A stretch of DNA of 64,000 nucleotides from Takakia lepidozioides (GCA_030704615.1 CM060731.1:56028756-56092755), one strand, 5' to 3'; positions 41,713 through 53,513 are shown, counted from the stretch's first letter. The notes: a model not told the origin generated them from the sequence alone. Numbers and translations are program-made.

Positions 41713-42703
41713 TGTTAGAGGACGGTAGGGGACTTAGACACTTATACGGGATCTGTAGGGTACCCTTAATTTTTGCACAGACTGAGACAAACAGGAACCT
41801 TAGGGGTGACAGCAGCGCACTGTAGAGGGGGGTTACATAGCCCACACAGCCGACACAGCAGTCACAGCCCACACAGTCGTCACAGTCCACACAGCCGTCA
41901 CAGTCGACACAGCCCACACAGCCGTCACAGTCGTCACAGCCCACACAGCCCACACAGCCCGTCACAGTCGTCACAGCAGACACAGCCCACACAGCCAGTC
42001 ACAGCCCGGCACAGCCACACAGCCAGTCACAGCCCGACACAGCCAAACACAGCCAGTCACCGCTTGACACAGCTGTCACGATAATAGGGAACGAAGAGTA
42101 GGACAGGGAACGACTGTGGGGAACAACACCAGTGAAGGGAACATGTTAGTTCACATACGACGGTTAGAGAGGGAAACGGTTAGAACCGCGGATAGGAGGA
42201 TAAAGGGAAGAACGGGGAATGATGAAGGGATGATTATGATCATTATTCGGGAAGGACTTCGGAGACAGGCGGGAGCGGAGATCGGAGAGCACGATGAAGG
42301 AGAAAAGAGGATTAGTAGATGCTTGTTATATGCAAAGCTATAGTGATATAGGAAAGAAGAATAGAGACATAATGGCTTCGGCCTGATACCTGATAAATCA
42401 TAATCTGATACTTATACGATACAATCACACTGTGTAGAGAGATCTGAGTGAAGCTGTGGATTGAATGGATGAGTGAAGGAAACCGATAGATTGATGAAGC
42501 AAAATGATACTTAATTATCAATGGTAAGGTAGCTAAGATGAATGCGGAAAGGGAAACAAATAGGAAACACCCCCATGATACACTGGCTGTAGGTCATGAC
42601 TGATTGTTCTGCGCGGGCTGAGTACTTAGAGATTTCCAACTCTTCTATCTTGGAGTTTCCGCCTCGGATAGCGAAGGGATGGGTGAGTAAAAGCCGCGCG
42701 ACA
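41713..42703 (+). repeat. 3' LTR (991 bp)
   Basis: TGTTAGAGG to GCGCGACA; matches the 5' LTR with a shorter CACAGCC array (41840-42080) and only one or two other differences. Confidence 0.95.
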
Positions 42704-43050
42704 GCAACCACCTTACTCCGGACAATCATGCTGGCTACGCGCAACCGGCTGTCAAATACGGGGGACTGATGGACGCGGCGAAGCAGCCCTTCTTCCATTA
42801 TGGCCAAGCGGTGATGGAGGAGAGATGAAAGAAGCTGCAGCAGAAGTTGGAGGGCAGCACGCGCTTCGCTTTGCCTGATTATGACCCCTTACACTGTTCC
42901 TTCTTGGGAAAGATGTTTCGGCCCAACCCAGCTTTTGTATGGCTGCGTTGTAAGGAGGAAGAAGACTGTCAGGAATTGCTTCGCCAACACCGCATTGTAT
43001 CCCGTGCAAACCCAGATTCCAGTGAGCTCAAGTCACCCTTCATTTCTTGA
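42704..43050 (+). pseudogene. TAR/alliinase family gene, 3' part
   Basis: After the duplicated GCAAC the gene resumes with TTLLRTIM. A one-base loss in a G run at about 42765 shifts into GLMDAAKQPFFHYGQAVMEER. TGA replaces the conserved Trp codon of ERWKKLQ at about 42825. Then follow STRFALPDYDPLHCSFLGK and NPAFVWLRCKEEEDCQELL, the conserved alliinase C-terminal segment, ending with a stop at about 43050. The two frameshifts are both homopolymer length changes; the TGG-to-TGA change is a substitution. Confidence 0.85.
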
Positions 43051-43192
43051 TGGCATTGCTCCCCTCTGGCAGGCGCATAGATTACAAAACTGCTACACCT
43101 GCTTACTCATCCCCTGCCTTCATTGCTTGCTGCATCAGTATTGATCCCATGCACATCTTTCTAACTAATGATTACCTGAACACAGATAATCG

Positions 43193-43790
43193 TTTCTCTC
43201 ACTTTCAAAACAAAAACCACAAGTGCTAAAACTAAACTCACCTCTGGCACTCACAGATGCAAGCTCATCTCTCTCGAGTGATAAGAAAGAACTAAACTCA
43301 AATAATAAGAGAAACACAAAACACAACACCATCACTCTTTAAAATAATAGTCGAGCCAGGGGCACCCCAAGCTATGGGGACTCCACCCCACAACAACCTA
43401 TCCTCCCTTCATAAGCACACTCAGGTTTTGAACAGTGAAGGAGCTCGGTCGTGCAGGCTCAACTCGAGAGAGATGAGCCGCACGACTGACGCTCTCGTGA
43501 AGATAAGACGGTTCAGGTGTCAAACTAAACTTGACACCTGATTTAACACTAAATCCAAGTGTTAAATACAAATAACTAGATTTATTCTAGTTAGTTTCAC
43601 ACTGTGTTTATTTAACTTGACATAGCACTTCTTCTTCGACTAAATAGATCAGAACATCTCCAATGTTAGGCTCATCAGGAATCAGTGTGTGGTCATGCCC
43701 TGCCCTGGACCTCACTCAAAGCAAATGAGCCAATTCAACAATCCCAATGGCACCAAGCAAAAGCACACCAGAACGAACAGGCTCTGATAC
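43193..43790 (-). mobile_element. LTR-element remnant with hairpin and tRNA-Met-type PBS
   Basis: On the minus strand 43300-43193 matches the LTR fragment at 14818-14935. GCTCATCTCTCTCGAGT (43263-43279) is repeated in inverted form at 43462-43478, and a GTCGTGC/GCACGAC hairpin surrounds the latter. GGCTCTGATACCA at about 43779-43791 is the complement of TGGTATCAGAGCC, the initiator-tRNA-Met primer site of many plant retrotransposons. No coding part remains. Confidence 0.5.
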
Positions 43791-43796
43791 CAAAAG

Positions 43797-46700
43797 AGGG
43801 CCTCCATGTAAAATCTAGAAGCACTACACATTCAGAATTTCCAACCAATGGTTCATACACAACTGTTGCAACGGAAAGGAATACAGTCATGACATATTTC
43901 TCTATTGCTCTTGCAGAAAGTTGTGATTGCATATGCCCAAGTGTTCCTCCTTTCTTCGTAGCTAATATCCACAGTTTATGCATTGCCCGTGAGTGTCAGC
44001 AAATACAATTTCCCTTATGGCTATAATTCCCTTTTTGTCATGTGATCACACTGTGCAGCATCCTACCCGGCCTCTCTCTCTCTAATTTTATCTCTGTCAT
44101 CTTACGTTCATTATCGGACATTCACAAGGTGTATATATTCTATGATCAGCCTTGCAGCATTGAGGGCATGAGCCATCATAAGAGTCCGCCTTTTACTTTC
44201 ATGAGAATCAGCTTAGCACTCACCAGACAGGACGACAATGAAAGTACCCGCTCTCAGTCTACATACCATTCACCCACCAGGAGAGACATCCTGAAATATC
44301 AGCTTGACAAACATTCATGAGCCTTCATATTTTCTCACTGACCATACCAAAGGAGAAGTCCTAGGACGTACCCTACCCCTTTACTGCTGACCCTCATGCA
44401 CACTGACTCTATCTCTCTCTTTTTCTCAAAACAGATAAGAATGTAATTACAACACGACCCAAGAGGCAATGCAACTCTGCTTCACATTCATACTTTTGAA
44501 ATCAAGGCCTAGGCATTGATCTAGTTCAACATTCTCAAAGTCCCCCCCCCTCTACACATCATTGTCTTGCCAATCTCATTCTCCAAACTTCTTCTCCATC
44601 ATGCCTAAGTCCACACTCAGTCTCTCCTCCAGTCTCTCCTCCAAAGCCTCATCTCTCAAAAACCAAGAAGCCCCTCCCTCTGCCTCACTTAAAATATTCC
44701 TCTCCTGTCATCATCATCCCGCTTCTTCTTGTTGGTCACCCAATCTGTCCCCATAAAACCATTTCTACCCTACTTCCCACAGCTGAGCCTTCTACAGTTG
44801 ACCCTGGATAAATGTTACCTGTTTTTTTTGTTATATCATCACAATGTTATGATTTTCTGACTCTATAAAAATATACACTAAGAATGACAAAAAGAGTGTT
44901 ATTTGTTATTGAATACCTACTCTCCTCTTTTTTAAAACACCTCTGTAATTGTTACATTCAATATACACCTCTAAACTAGTTGGATCAAATAAGGAGTAAT
45001 CCATTCTGGCCACTAACAAATCACCTCCATGAATAACAGCCCCTAAAGTTGGTAACACACTCACTTAACATTCAGTTAAGTAAGGTTAACACCAATGTTG
45101 GTTTGGTATCTTGAATTGGAAATACCAGAAGGGTCCTGGTATGCAGTGCTAATTTTTCTTAAGGCAGGTAGGTTTTCCAATATTGAAGGACCCGTTTTAA
45201 TGTTAAATTTCTAATTGTTACATTATGAAATTTTAACCTGTTTAATTGTTATTTAATATAAGTGCCTAATTGTTATAGAGTCTATACTCTTGGAGCATAA
45301 CAATTATCCATGTAAATTGAAGAGATCACGCTTGGCCCTAAATTATGATCACCGTCAAGCATAAAGACTCACCGCATTTCCCTACATAATCCTCCTACCG
45401 TCACTTCCTATAGCTGATTTCCAGATTTGAAAACACGAAGGACTGCCCTAAGTGATCACCGCCACGCATAAAGGCTCGCCGCAACACCGATACACTCCCT
45501 CTGAGCAAGAGGCTGAGGCATTCAAAACACTGTTGGCTTCGCAGCAATGTTTTTTTCTGGAATTTGAAAAAAAGCGCGAGTGGCTACAGAGATTGGCAAA
45601 AAATAGCCGTACATTCTGTTCATCCATTGAAATTAGGACAGAATCATCCATTTCCGTACATAAATCCATTTATCTCATCCATATTTGGCAAATTCATCCA
45701 TAATTTATTTTTCATTTGGAGAAATTTGGCGATTTCATCCATGAAAAAACAGGGAATTTGCGACAGAATATTCCCTTTTTTTTTGAGGTCGAAATTTGGC
45801 GAAAATTCGCCAGCAAAAAAAACGCTGCTTCGCAGCAGAGCTTCTTCATCACGAGACAATGCATGGCTCAAGAGCTCATACGATACCAGCCAGGTCGTGC
45901 TAGATAGGCGTGAATGGATGACAAGAGTCACATCATTAGTGCTGCACAAAAAATCATCCATCACTTATAACAAAATGTCACAAAATAATTGGAAAATGCA
46001 AGTCCACATCCTTGCCTAGGTACCCCAATTCGTTTGGGAAGGTCAGGCAACCCGACACTGTGGGAAGTGCGAATCAGTGGGGCCGCAGGAGGCGCTAGCG
46101 TAGAAGTAGGAAGGTCGATGGGAGGTAGACATCTCACCCTCCTTCTACTTCTAGAGCTTTCCAGATGCAGCAAGATGAGGCGGTGGGTACGTCCATTTTG
46201 GCATACCAGACTGGCTGGTAGGTCCAACTGGGTCCAACTGATAGGGCCCAGTGTAGATTAGGACTGGCCAAGGTAACTTAGATCATATGATGGGTATCCG
46301 TATTTCCAATTTTGAGATACCTGCTCCTAATGGGGATGTCAAGAACTCAAATGATATACTAGGGCATCATGTACAATGGTATGGTATACCCCAACATTCA
46401 TCATACTCCATTCAAAGCTGAAAAAAAAACCAGATATACAAAAGGTAAAAGAAAATTGCAATCACAAAGCCGATATGCTCAATCTTTTGTGCTTCCCCAC
46501 ATCGAAGATCCAACCGCAAAAATGAAACCCCTCCCATAGCAAACAGAACACGGTGCACCCTAACGCCATAACTGCTACCCCTCCCATCTAGAATCCCCCC
46601 CTAAGTACTGTTTGCAATGACAATATTGCTCTGCAAGCTACTATGACTGGTATGGGGTATGTTTGGAACCCTATAAGTTCTACATACACCCAGGGTATAG

Positions 46701-47900
46701 GCTACATGACACACCAACGGGGTTGGTTCTGGCATACCCTTACATACACCCTGGCACATACCCCACCCGACTGGCACATACCATTACAACACCGGTTAGT
46801 ACCTATTTTAGCGGGCTCTGCACACGCAGGGCCCAAAGACATGCTGGCTGAAAAACATGCAAATATGAACCATGAACCATAGTTAATTAATAGAACAGCT
46901 GGCTGAGATGAAGCAAGCCCCCTAGGGATAAAACCGCAAGTTCGTGTTCAAAATAGTTGATGGTTCTTATGCGCTAAAGGAGTGAGCGGCACTGTAGATG
47001 ATGAGAAAGAAGGGTAGTTAGAGACCAACCGAGGTGGTGCCGCGGAGACTGTTTTAGACCAAAAGAACGCAACGTGGAGATGTCGAGCAGTAAATACCCT
47101 GGATTGTGTGAGAGATTTACTAACGGGATTGGTCACTTGGCCACCCAGTGAATCCGAGCATGGGTTGTATGAACATCATGGATTATGATGCGATGAGAGA
47201 AGTGGAAACAATAGATTTGTACACGATGTGTCACCTGTCTTTGCGTAGTCATTGCATAGCGTGAACGCTGTAAGTTGTGAGCAAGGTTCAGACAGATCTC
47301 AGAGTACTGAATATGTAGAAATACTCAGAAATGCCGGCCTTGAGAGTGCATGACAGACTAGTTTAGAATATGATTGAAATCAACCACTAAGGTGTAATGA
47401 GCGCGAGCATCTAGACAGCAACGGCGAACTGTGAATTGTCACTGTGGGCAGAGATTGGTAGAATACAGAGTCGTGAGGACTGCCTGCAGTGAAATCTAGG
47501 GAAGCGTTGATCAGATTAACACCGTTGAACATGGTGTAGCTCAGTGAGGGATGGCAAAGTGCAGGTGCTTGGACGCGTGGCCTACACGGGATAGTATCTC
47601 GCACAATCATGCACAAATGAACAGGGAGTCCCTTAGGGGATGAAGCATGTGTTAAGTGAAAGTCGGGTGTGGCCGCCCATGTCGTTTTCTCTTCCGCTGC
47701 AGCGACATGATGCGGTCGCATTGGACTGACAGGGTGAATAGTTCTCATGGTGGGAAGAAGTAGTGCCCCCAAATTTTACCTTATAAGATCAACGTCAAAA
47801 CTCTGGGGATTCTAAATTCATCACTAGCCTTCCATCCAAAACACTAGGGTAAGTTGGCCTATGACCGGCGTCTATGACCAATCCTTGATGACTCAACAGT
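43797..47900. other. Unassigned intergenic DNA
   Basis: The stretch holds only short frames without domains. Visible features: a C9 run at 44542, AT-rich low-complexity sequence at 44820-45300, a repeated GATCACCG(T/C)CA..GCATAAAG(A/G)CTC block at about 45347 and 45453, and an imperfect TACACCC/GGCACATACC repeat at 46680-46800. I see no RNA gene. Confidence 0.4.
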
Positions 47901-48020
47901 ACAGAAATGCGCTCATCAGTACGTCAAGGTCAAACTCTGAGGAATTGGTGGATGATCTGAGTAGCTACACAGATCAATGAATGAAGCAAGACACTCGCAT
48001 CTTTCCAAGAAAACATCCTT

Positions 48021-51000
48021 TCACCAGTAATCCCCACAAGAACAAATCCCATCTTCAAAGTGGTGAAAGCGGTTAGCATCCCGTAAAACAATTGCTCGGC
48101 CAACAATCTTTGAGATGAATTTGGTGGAGGTGTGGCAGTCACCACACACTCGAAGATTCTTGATGAGACGGAGAGGCGTCCTAGGGGTCGTGCTGATCAG
48201 CCCAAAACCAATGGCCAGCTTCTCACTGTGGTGGCAAAGAGAAAATTCCTTTTCCTCCTCCCCCACATCATGCAATACAAAGCGCGTGTCAGGCACATAC
48301 CCCACCTCCTTCATCTGCCCAGACAATCTTCTCAGCTCAGCATGGATTTCCTTAATTCTGGGATGCATCTTGTCATCTACAACGAAGGTGTGCACCCTGT
48401 TGCCAACCTCAATACAGCAGCGACCTGGCTCCTTTCTAACCCCTCTGACCTTCATCATTCTTCTCACCTTTGCAGTATCATCCCACCTGCCAGCTGCAGC
48501 ATAGATGTTTGAGAGCAACACGTAAGTCGCGGCATCCTGTTCATCCCACGTGAGGATAGATGTTGCCGCACGTTCAGCCATCTCCACATTGCCATGGATT
48601 CTGCAGGCACCAAGCAAGGCCTTCCACACCACAGCATCTGGATTGATTGGCATTTTATTAATCAGGTCCACTGCCTCATCCAGTTGTCCCGCACGTCCAA
48701 GAAGGTCCACCATGCAGCCAAAGTGCTTTACTGTCGGAGTGACACCATGATCTTGACTCAGGGAATCAAAGTAGCGTCTTCCTTCATTCAGTAGGCCAGC
48801 GTGGCTGCATGCAGAGAGAACAGATATAAAGGTGATACTGTCTGGCTTCAAGCCGTTCTTTGGCATTCCTTCAAATAGTTGCACGACCTCCCTATGATAA
48901 CCATGCCGTGCATATCCTGCGATCATCGCGTTCCACGACACCACATTTCGTTCAGCCATGTTGTCGAACACTCCCTTTGCATCCTCGATGCACCCACATT
49001 TCGCATACATGTCCACGAGGGTATTGTTCAGAATCACATCTGGTACAATTCCAGCTTTGACGATGCAACCATGCACCTCTTTGCCCTTTTCCAGGGCTGC
49101 CAGGCTTGCACACGCACTGCAAACGCACACAAACGTGATGTGGTCGGGCTTCACCCCTTCCCCCATCATTTGCTCATACGTCTCCAAAGCCTCCATCCCG
49201 CGCCCCTGCTGTGCATATCCTGCGACCATCGCGTTCCACGACACCACATTTCGTTCAGCCATATTGTCGAACACTCCCTTTGCATCCTCGATGCACCCAC
49301 ATTTCGCATACATGTCCACGAGGGTATTGTTTAGAATCACATCTGGTACAATTCCAGCTTTGGCGATGCAACCATGCACCTCTTTGCCCTTTTCCAGGGC
49401 TGCCAGGCTTGCACACGCACTGCAAATGCACACAAACGTGATGTGGTCGGGCTTCACCCCTTTCCCCATCATTTGCTCATATGTCTCCAAAGCCTCCATC
49501 CCGCGCCCCTGCTGTGCATATCCTGCGATCATTGCGTTCCACGACACCACATTTCGTTCAGCCATATTGTCGAACACTCCCTTTGCATCCTCGATGCACC
49601 CACATTTCGCATACATGTCCACGAGGGTATTGTTCAGAATCACATCTGGTACAATTCCAGCTTTGGCGATGCAACCATGCACCTCTTTGCCCTTTTCCAG
49701 GGCTGCCAGGCTTGCACATGCACTGCAAACGCACACAAACGTGATGTGGTCGGGCTTCACCCCTTCCCCCATCATTTGCTCATATGTCTCCAAAGCCTCC
49801 ATCCCGCGCCCCTGCTGTGCATATCCTGCGATCATTGCGTTCCACGACACCACATTTCGTTCAGCCATATTGTCGAACACTCCCTTTGCATCCTCGATGC
49901 ACCCACATTTCGCATACATGTCCACCAGGGCATTGTTCAGAATGACATTTGGTACAGTTCCAGCTTTGGCAATGTCGCCATGGACCTCTTTGCCCTTTTC
50001 CAGGGCTGCCAGGCTTGCACATGCACTGCAAACGCACACAAACGTGATGTGGTCGGGCTTCACCCCTTCCCCCATCATTTGCTCATACGTCTCCAAAGCC
50101 TTCATCCCACGCCCCTGCTGACCATACCCAGCGATCATCGTGTTCCACGACACCACATTTCGTTCAGCCATATTGTCGAAAACTCGCTTTGCATCCTCCA
50201 TGCACCCACATTTCGCATACATGTCCACGAGGGCATTGTTCAGGATGACATTTGGTACAGTTCCAGCTTTGGCAATGTCGCCATGGACCTCTTTGCCCTT
50301 TTCCAGGGCTGCCAGGCTTGCACACGCACTGCAAACGCACACATACGTGATGTGGTCGGGCTTCACCCCTTCCCCCATCATTTGCTCATACGTCTCCAAA
50401 GCTTCCATCCTGCGCCCCTGCTGTGCATACCCTGCGATCATTGCGTTCCACGACACCACATTTCGTTCAGCCATATTGTCGAACACTCGCTTTGCATCCT
50501 CGATGCACCCACATTTGGCATACATGTCCACCAGGGCAGTGTTGAGGATGACATCTGGTGCAATTCCAGCTTTGGTGATGCAACCATGCACCTCTTTGCC
50601 CTTTTCCAGGGCTGCCAGGCTTGCACAAGCATTGCAAACGCACACAAATGTGATGTGGTCGGGCTTCACCCCTTCCCCCATCATTTGCTCATACGTCTCC
50701 AAAGCCTCCATCCCGCGCCCCTGCTGTGCATATCCTGCGATCATCGCGTTCCATGACACCACATTTCGTTCAGCCATATTGTCGAACACTCCCTTTGCAT
50801 CCTCGATGCACCCACATTTGCAATACATGTCCACCAGGGCAGTGTTCAGGATGACATTTGGTACAATTGCAGCTTTGGCGATGTCGCCATGGATCTCTTT
50901 GCCCTTTTCCAGGGCTCCCAGGCTTGCACACGCATTGCAAACACAAACAAATGTGATGTGGTTTGGCTTCACCCATTCGCAAATCATTTGCTCATAGGTC

Positions 51001-51551
51001 TCCAAAGCATTCCTACCACACCCATGCTTGGTAAATCCTGCCAACATTATATTCCACGTGATCAAAGATCGTTGAGGCATTCTGTTGAACACTTGGTGAG
51101 CATCCATGATGCTCCCGCACTTAACATACATGTTGACCAGGGTGTTGAGTAGAAAAACATTTGGCATGAATCCACTTTGGATAATGTGAGTGTGCACCTG
51201 CTTTCCAGCTTCCAGGCCTTTCATCTTGATGCACTTATGCAAGAGAAAGACATACGTATCTGAATCTGCTGAAATGCCTCCTTGGTTTAAAGTCTGTAGA
51301 GCCTCTTTCATTCTGCCTGCCTCACAAAGCATCTTCACATGCCCAGAAGTGCCAGAAGAAGCATTGTGGACTCCCGCTCTTGATCCTCTTCCAGAAGCCG
51401 TGGTCATGGTTGAGGTGCCTGATTTTATCAACTGTGCCGCTGCAGCTGTTGCCTTTGGTTGACCATCTACCCATGCAGGTTTCTTGTAGCTATCCTTCCA
51501 CAGGGAATCATAGGTAATCTTGTGCTTGAAATCTGGCCCTCTTGAATGAAT
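48021..51551 (-). CDS. PLS-class PPR protein with DYW deaminase domain and N-terminal PDF half-motif
   Basis: The frame is open from a splice acceptor (CCAG before 51551) to the stop after CSCGDYW. The first 40 codons encode GPDFKHKITYDSLW and KKPAWVDGQ, the second half of an OSB-type PDF motif. Then come one divergent L-S pair and seven nearly identical P-L-S triplets of 101 residues (303 bp), a last P-L2-S2, E domains, the PG-type linker, and a DYW domain with HSE (zinc/catalytic) and CGDCH (CxxC). Such proteins bind organellar RNA base by base and deaminate C to U. An earlier ATG is absent; the first ATG is within TSTMTT, so the start is probably on upstream exons. No break was found. Confidence 0.9.
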   Translation of the reverse strand: MHSRGPDFKHKITYDSLWKDSYKKPAWVDGQPKATAAAAQLIKSGTSTMTTASGRGSRAGVHNASSGTSGHVKMLCEAGRMKEALQTLNQGGISADSDTYVFLLHKCIKMKGLEAGKQVHTHIIQSGFMPNVFLLNTLVNMYVKCGSIMDAHQVFNRMPQRSLITWNIMLAGFTKHGCGRNALETYEQMICEWVKPNHITFVCVCNACASLGALEKGKEIHGDIAKAAIVPNVILNTALVDMYCKCGCIEDAKGVFDNMAERNVVSWNAMIAGYAQQGRGMEALETYEQMMGEGVKPDHITFVCVCNACASLAALEKGKEVHGCITKAGIAPDVILNTALVDMYAKCGCIEDAKRVFDNMAERNVVSWNAMIAGYAQQGRRMEALETYEQMMGEGVKPDHITYVCVCSACASLAALEKGKEVHGDIAKAGTVPNVILNNALVDMYAKCGCMEDAKRVFDNMAERNVVSWNTMIAGYGQQGRGMKALETYEQMMGEGVKPDHITFVCVCSACASLAALEKGKEVHGDIAKAGTVPNVILNNALVDMYAKCGCIEDAKGVFDNMAERNVVSWNAMIAGYAQQGRGMEALETYEQMMGEGVKPDHITFVCVCSACASLAALEKGKEVHGCIAKAGIVPDVILNNTLVDMYAKCGCIEDAKGVFDNMAERNVVSWNAMIAGYAQQGRGMEALETYEQMMGKGVKPDHITFVCICSACASLAALEKGKEVHGCIAKAGIVPDVILNNTLVDMYAKCGCIEDAKGVFDNMAERNVVSWNAMVAGYAQQGRGMEALETYEQMMGEGVKPDHITFVCVCSACASLAALEKGKEVHGCIVKAGIVPDVILNNTLVDMYAKCGCIEDAKGVFDNMAERNVVSWNAMIAGYARHGYHREVVQLFEGMPKNGLKPDSITFISVLSACSHAGLLNEGRRYFDSLSQDHGVTPTVKHFGCMVDLLGRAGQLDEAVDLINKMPINPDAVVWKALLGACRIHGNVEMAERAATSILTWDEQDAATYVLLSNIYAAAGRWDDTAKVRRMMKVRGVRKEPGRCCIEVGNRVHTFVVDDKMHPRIKEIHAELRRLSGQMKEVGYVPDTRFVLHDVGEEEKEFSLCHHSEKLAIGFGLISTTPRTPLRLIKNLRVCGDCHTSTKFISKIVGRAIVLRDANRFHHFEDGICSCGDYW

Positions 51552-51741
51552 CTGGACTCACACTCCATCCCTGCTCCTTCAGCTATCCATGCCCCTGCAC
51601 AAATCATGCATACATTCTTGCCTTGCTGCTAGCAGCTGACAATGACAGCCTAGATTTGTTCTAGGAAACACCCAACTCAGCTTATCACACTAGTTCCTAT
51701 GCTGAATTGCGGCTACTCTCTGTAATCTAACAGGCATTCAC

Positions 51742-51818
51742 CTTTTGGCCTCGGTTGTCCCACCATTGACTGGGGTCAGAAAAGCATTCATTCCACAGCT
51801 TCTCCTCATCTCTGTTAC
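51742..51818 (-). CDS. PDF motif first-half exon, unit 1
   Basis: The 77-bp segment encodes NRDEEKLWNECFSDPSQ and WWDNRGQK. It is followed by GTGAATG (donor-like) and preceded by AAACAG (acceptor-like). Splicing to 51551 gives QK-IHSRGPDFKHK in phase 0, a complete PDF motif as in organellar single-stranded DNA-binding (OSB) proteins. Confidence 0.65.
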
Positions 51819-52037
51819 CTGTTTCTCGATACTTTCCTGTTGTCACATTGGCAGTATCATGTCAAAGTCACTCCAAACTAGATTCACTCAACCAGCTAAC
51901 TTGCAGAATTCAACATGGAATTTAGGGCCAGTTCTGATAAGAGGGAAAAACAGGGTGAAATGTGTTGAAGAAGGTGCCTTCATTAGCAGTGCCTGATTTT
52001 ATCAATTGTGCCGCTGCTGCTGCGGCTTCCAGTTGAC

Positions 52038-52395
52038 CATCTACCCATGCAGGTTTCTTGTAGCTCTCCTTCCCCAGGGAAGCATAGGTAATCTTGTGCT
52101 TGAAATCTGGCCCTCCTGGATGAATCTGGACCCACACTCCATCCCTGCTCCTTCAGCTATCCATGCCCCTGCACAAATCATGCATACATCCTTGCCTTGC
52201 TGCTAGCGGCTGACAATGACAGCCTAGATTTGTTCTAGGAAACACCCAACTCAGCTTATCACACTAGTTCCTATGCTGAATTGCGTCTGCTACTCTCTGT
52301 AATCTAACAGGCATTAACCTTTTTGCCTCGGTTGTCCCACCATTGACTGGGGTCGGAAAAGTATTCATTCCACAGCTTCTCCTCATCTCTGTTAC
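52038..52395 (-). CDS. PDF motif unit 2 (two exon-like halves)
   Basis: First half 52319-52395 (DPSQWWDNRGKK then GTTAATG donor); second half 52038-52125 (IHPGGPDFKHKITY, KKPAWVD, then G-GTCAAC as a possible donor, 88 bp). The phases would allow in-frame chaining to unit 1. Expression is not proven. Confidence 0.5.
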
Positions 52396-52615
52396 CTGTT
52401 TTTCGATACTTTCCTGTTGTCACATTGGCAGTATCATGTCGAAGTCACTCCAAACTAGATTCACTCAACCAGCTAACTTACAGAATTCAACATGGAAATT
52501 TAGGGCCGGTTCTGATAAGAGGGGAAAACAGGGTGAAATGTGTTGAAGAAGGTGCCTTCATTAGCAGTGCCTGATTTTATCAATTGTGCCGCTGCCGCTG
52601 CAGCTTCCAGTTGAC

Positions 52616-52942
52616 CATCTACCCATGCAGGTTTCTTGTAGCTATCCTTCCACAGGGAATCATAGGTAATCTTGTGCTTGAAATCTGGGCCTCTTGGATG
52701 AATCTGGACCCACACTCTATCCCTGCTCCTTCAGCTATCCATGCGTCTGCACAAATCATGCATACATCCTTGCCTTGCTGCTATTCTAGGAAACACCCAA
52801 CTCACTTATCACACCAGTTCCTATGCTCAATTGCATCTGCTACTCTCTATAATCCAGGCATTCACCTTTTTGCCTCGATTGTCCCACCATTGACTGGGGT
52901 CAGAAAAGTATTCATTCCACAGCTTCTCCTCATCTCTGTTAT
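52616..52942 (-). CDS. PDF motif unit 3 (two exon-like halves)
   Basis: First half 52866-52942 (WWDNRGKK, GTGAATG donor); second half 52616-52703 (IHPRGPDFKHKITYDSLWKD), also 88 bp to the same possible donor. Confidence 0.5.
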
Positions 52943-53158
52943 CTGTTTCTGGATACTTTCCTGTTGTCACATTCGGAGTATCATGTAAAAGTCACTCCAA
53001 ACTATCAAAGGTTCACTCAACCAGCTAACTTGCAGAATTAAACATGAGAATTTAGGGCCGAATCTGAAAAACAGGGTGAAATGTGTTGGAGAAGGTGCCT
53101 CCATTAGCAGTGCCTGATTTTGTCAATTGTGCCGCCGCTGCTGCGGCTTCCAGTTGAT

Positions 53159-53513
53159 CATCTACCCATGCAGGTTTCTTGTAGCTATCCTTCCACAGGG
53201 AATCGTAGGTAATCTTGTGCTTGAAATCTGGCCCTCTTGGATGAATCTGGACCCACACTCTATCCCTGCTCCTTCAGCTATCCATGCGTCTGCACAAATC
53301 ATGCATACATCCTTGCCTTGCTGCTAGCAGCTGATGACAGCCTAGATTTGTTCTAGGAAACACCCAACTCAGCTTATCACACTAGTTCCTATGCTGAATT
53401 GCGTCTGCTACTCTCTGTAATCTAACAGGCATTCACCTTTTTGCCTCGGTTGTCCCACCACTGACTGGGGTCAGAAAAGTATTCATTCCACAGCTTCTCC
53501 TCATCTCTGTTAT
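53159..53513 (-). CDS. PDF motif unit 4 (two exon-like halves)
   Basis: First half 53437-53513; second half up to 53246 (GPDFKHKITYDSLWKD, KKPAWVDDQLEAA). Here the possible donor GTCAAC of units 2 and 3 reads ATCAAC, so this unit may be skipped or spliced elsewhere. Confidence 0.45.

Larger units (their letters stand above)
30414..42703 (+). mobile_element. 12.3-kb Ty3/gypsy element with accessory ORFs, inserted in TAR
   Basis: Complete structure: LTR 30414-31482, PBS-like site, 5' ORF, Gag, protease, RT-RNase H, integrase, CACAGCC array, accessory ORFs, polypurine tract and LTR 41713-42703, with 5-bp GCAAC duplications. RT text (MDGFSGYNQ, FLDDFSVYS), protease DGGSG and extra ORFs after pol recall the plant Tat/Athila branch; the branch is inferred, not proven. 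Gag and pol are broken by several frameshifts although the LTRs are nearly identical. Confidence 0.95.

Noticed and set aside
47380-47772. 130-codon minus-strand frame upstream of the PPR cluster
   Set aside because: No recognisable domain, no splice or promoter context, and a length compatible with chance.
48115-51462. Long plus-strand open frames (up to 460 codons) opposite the PPR gene
   Set aside because: They are antisense shadows: the 303-bp repeat is a multiple of three and lacks stops in other frames. Their translations are repetitive and domain-free.
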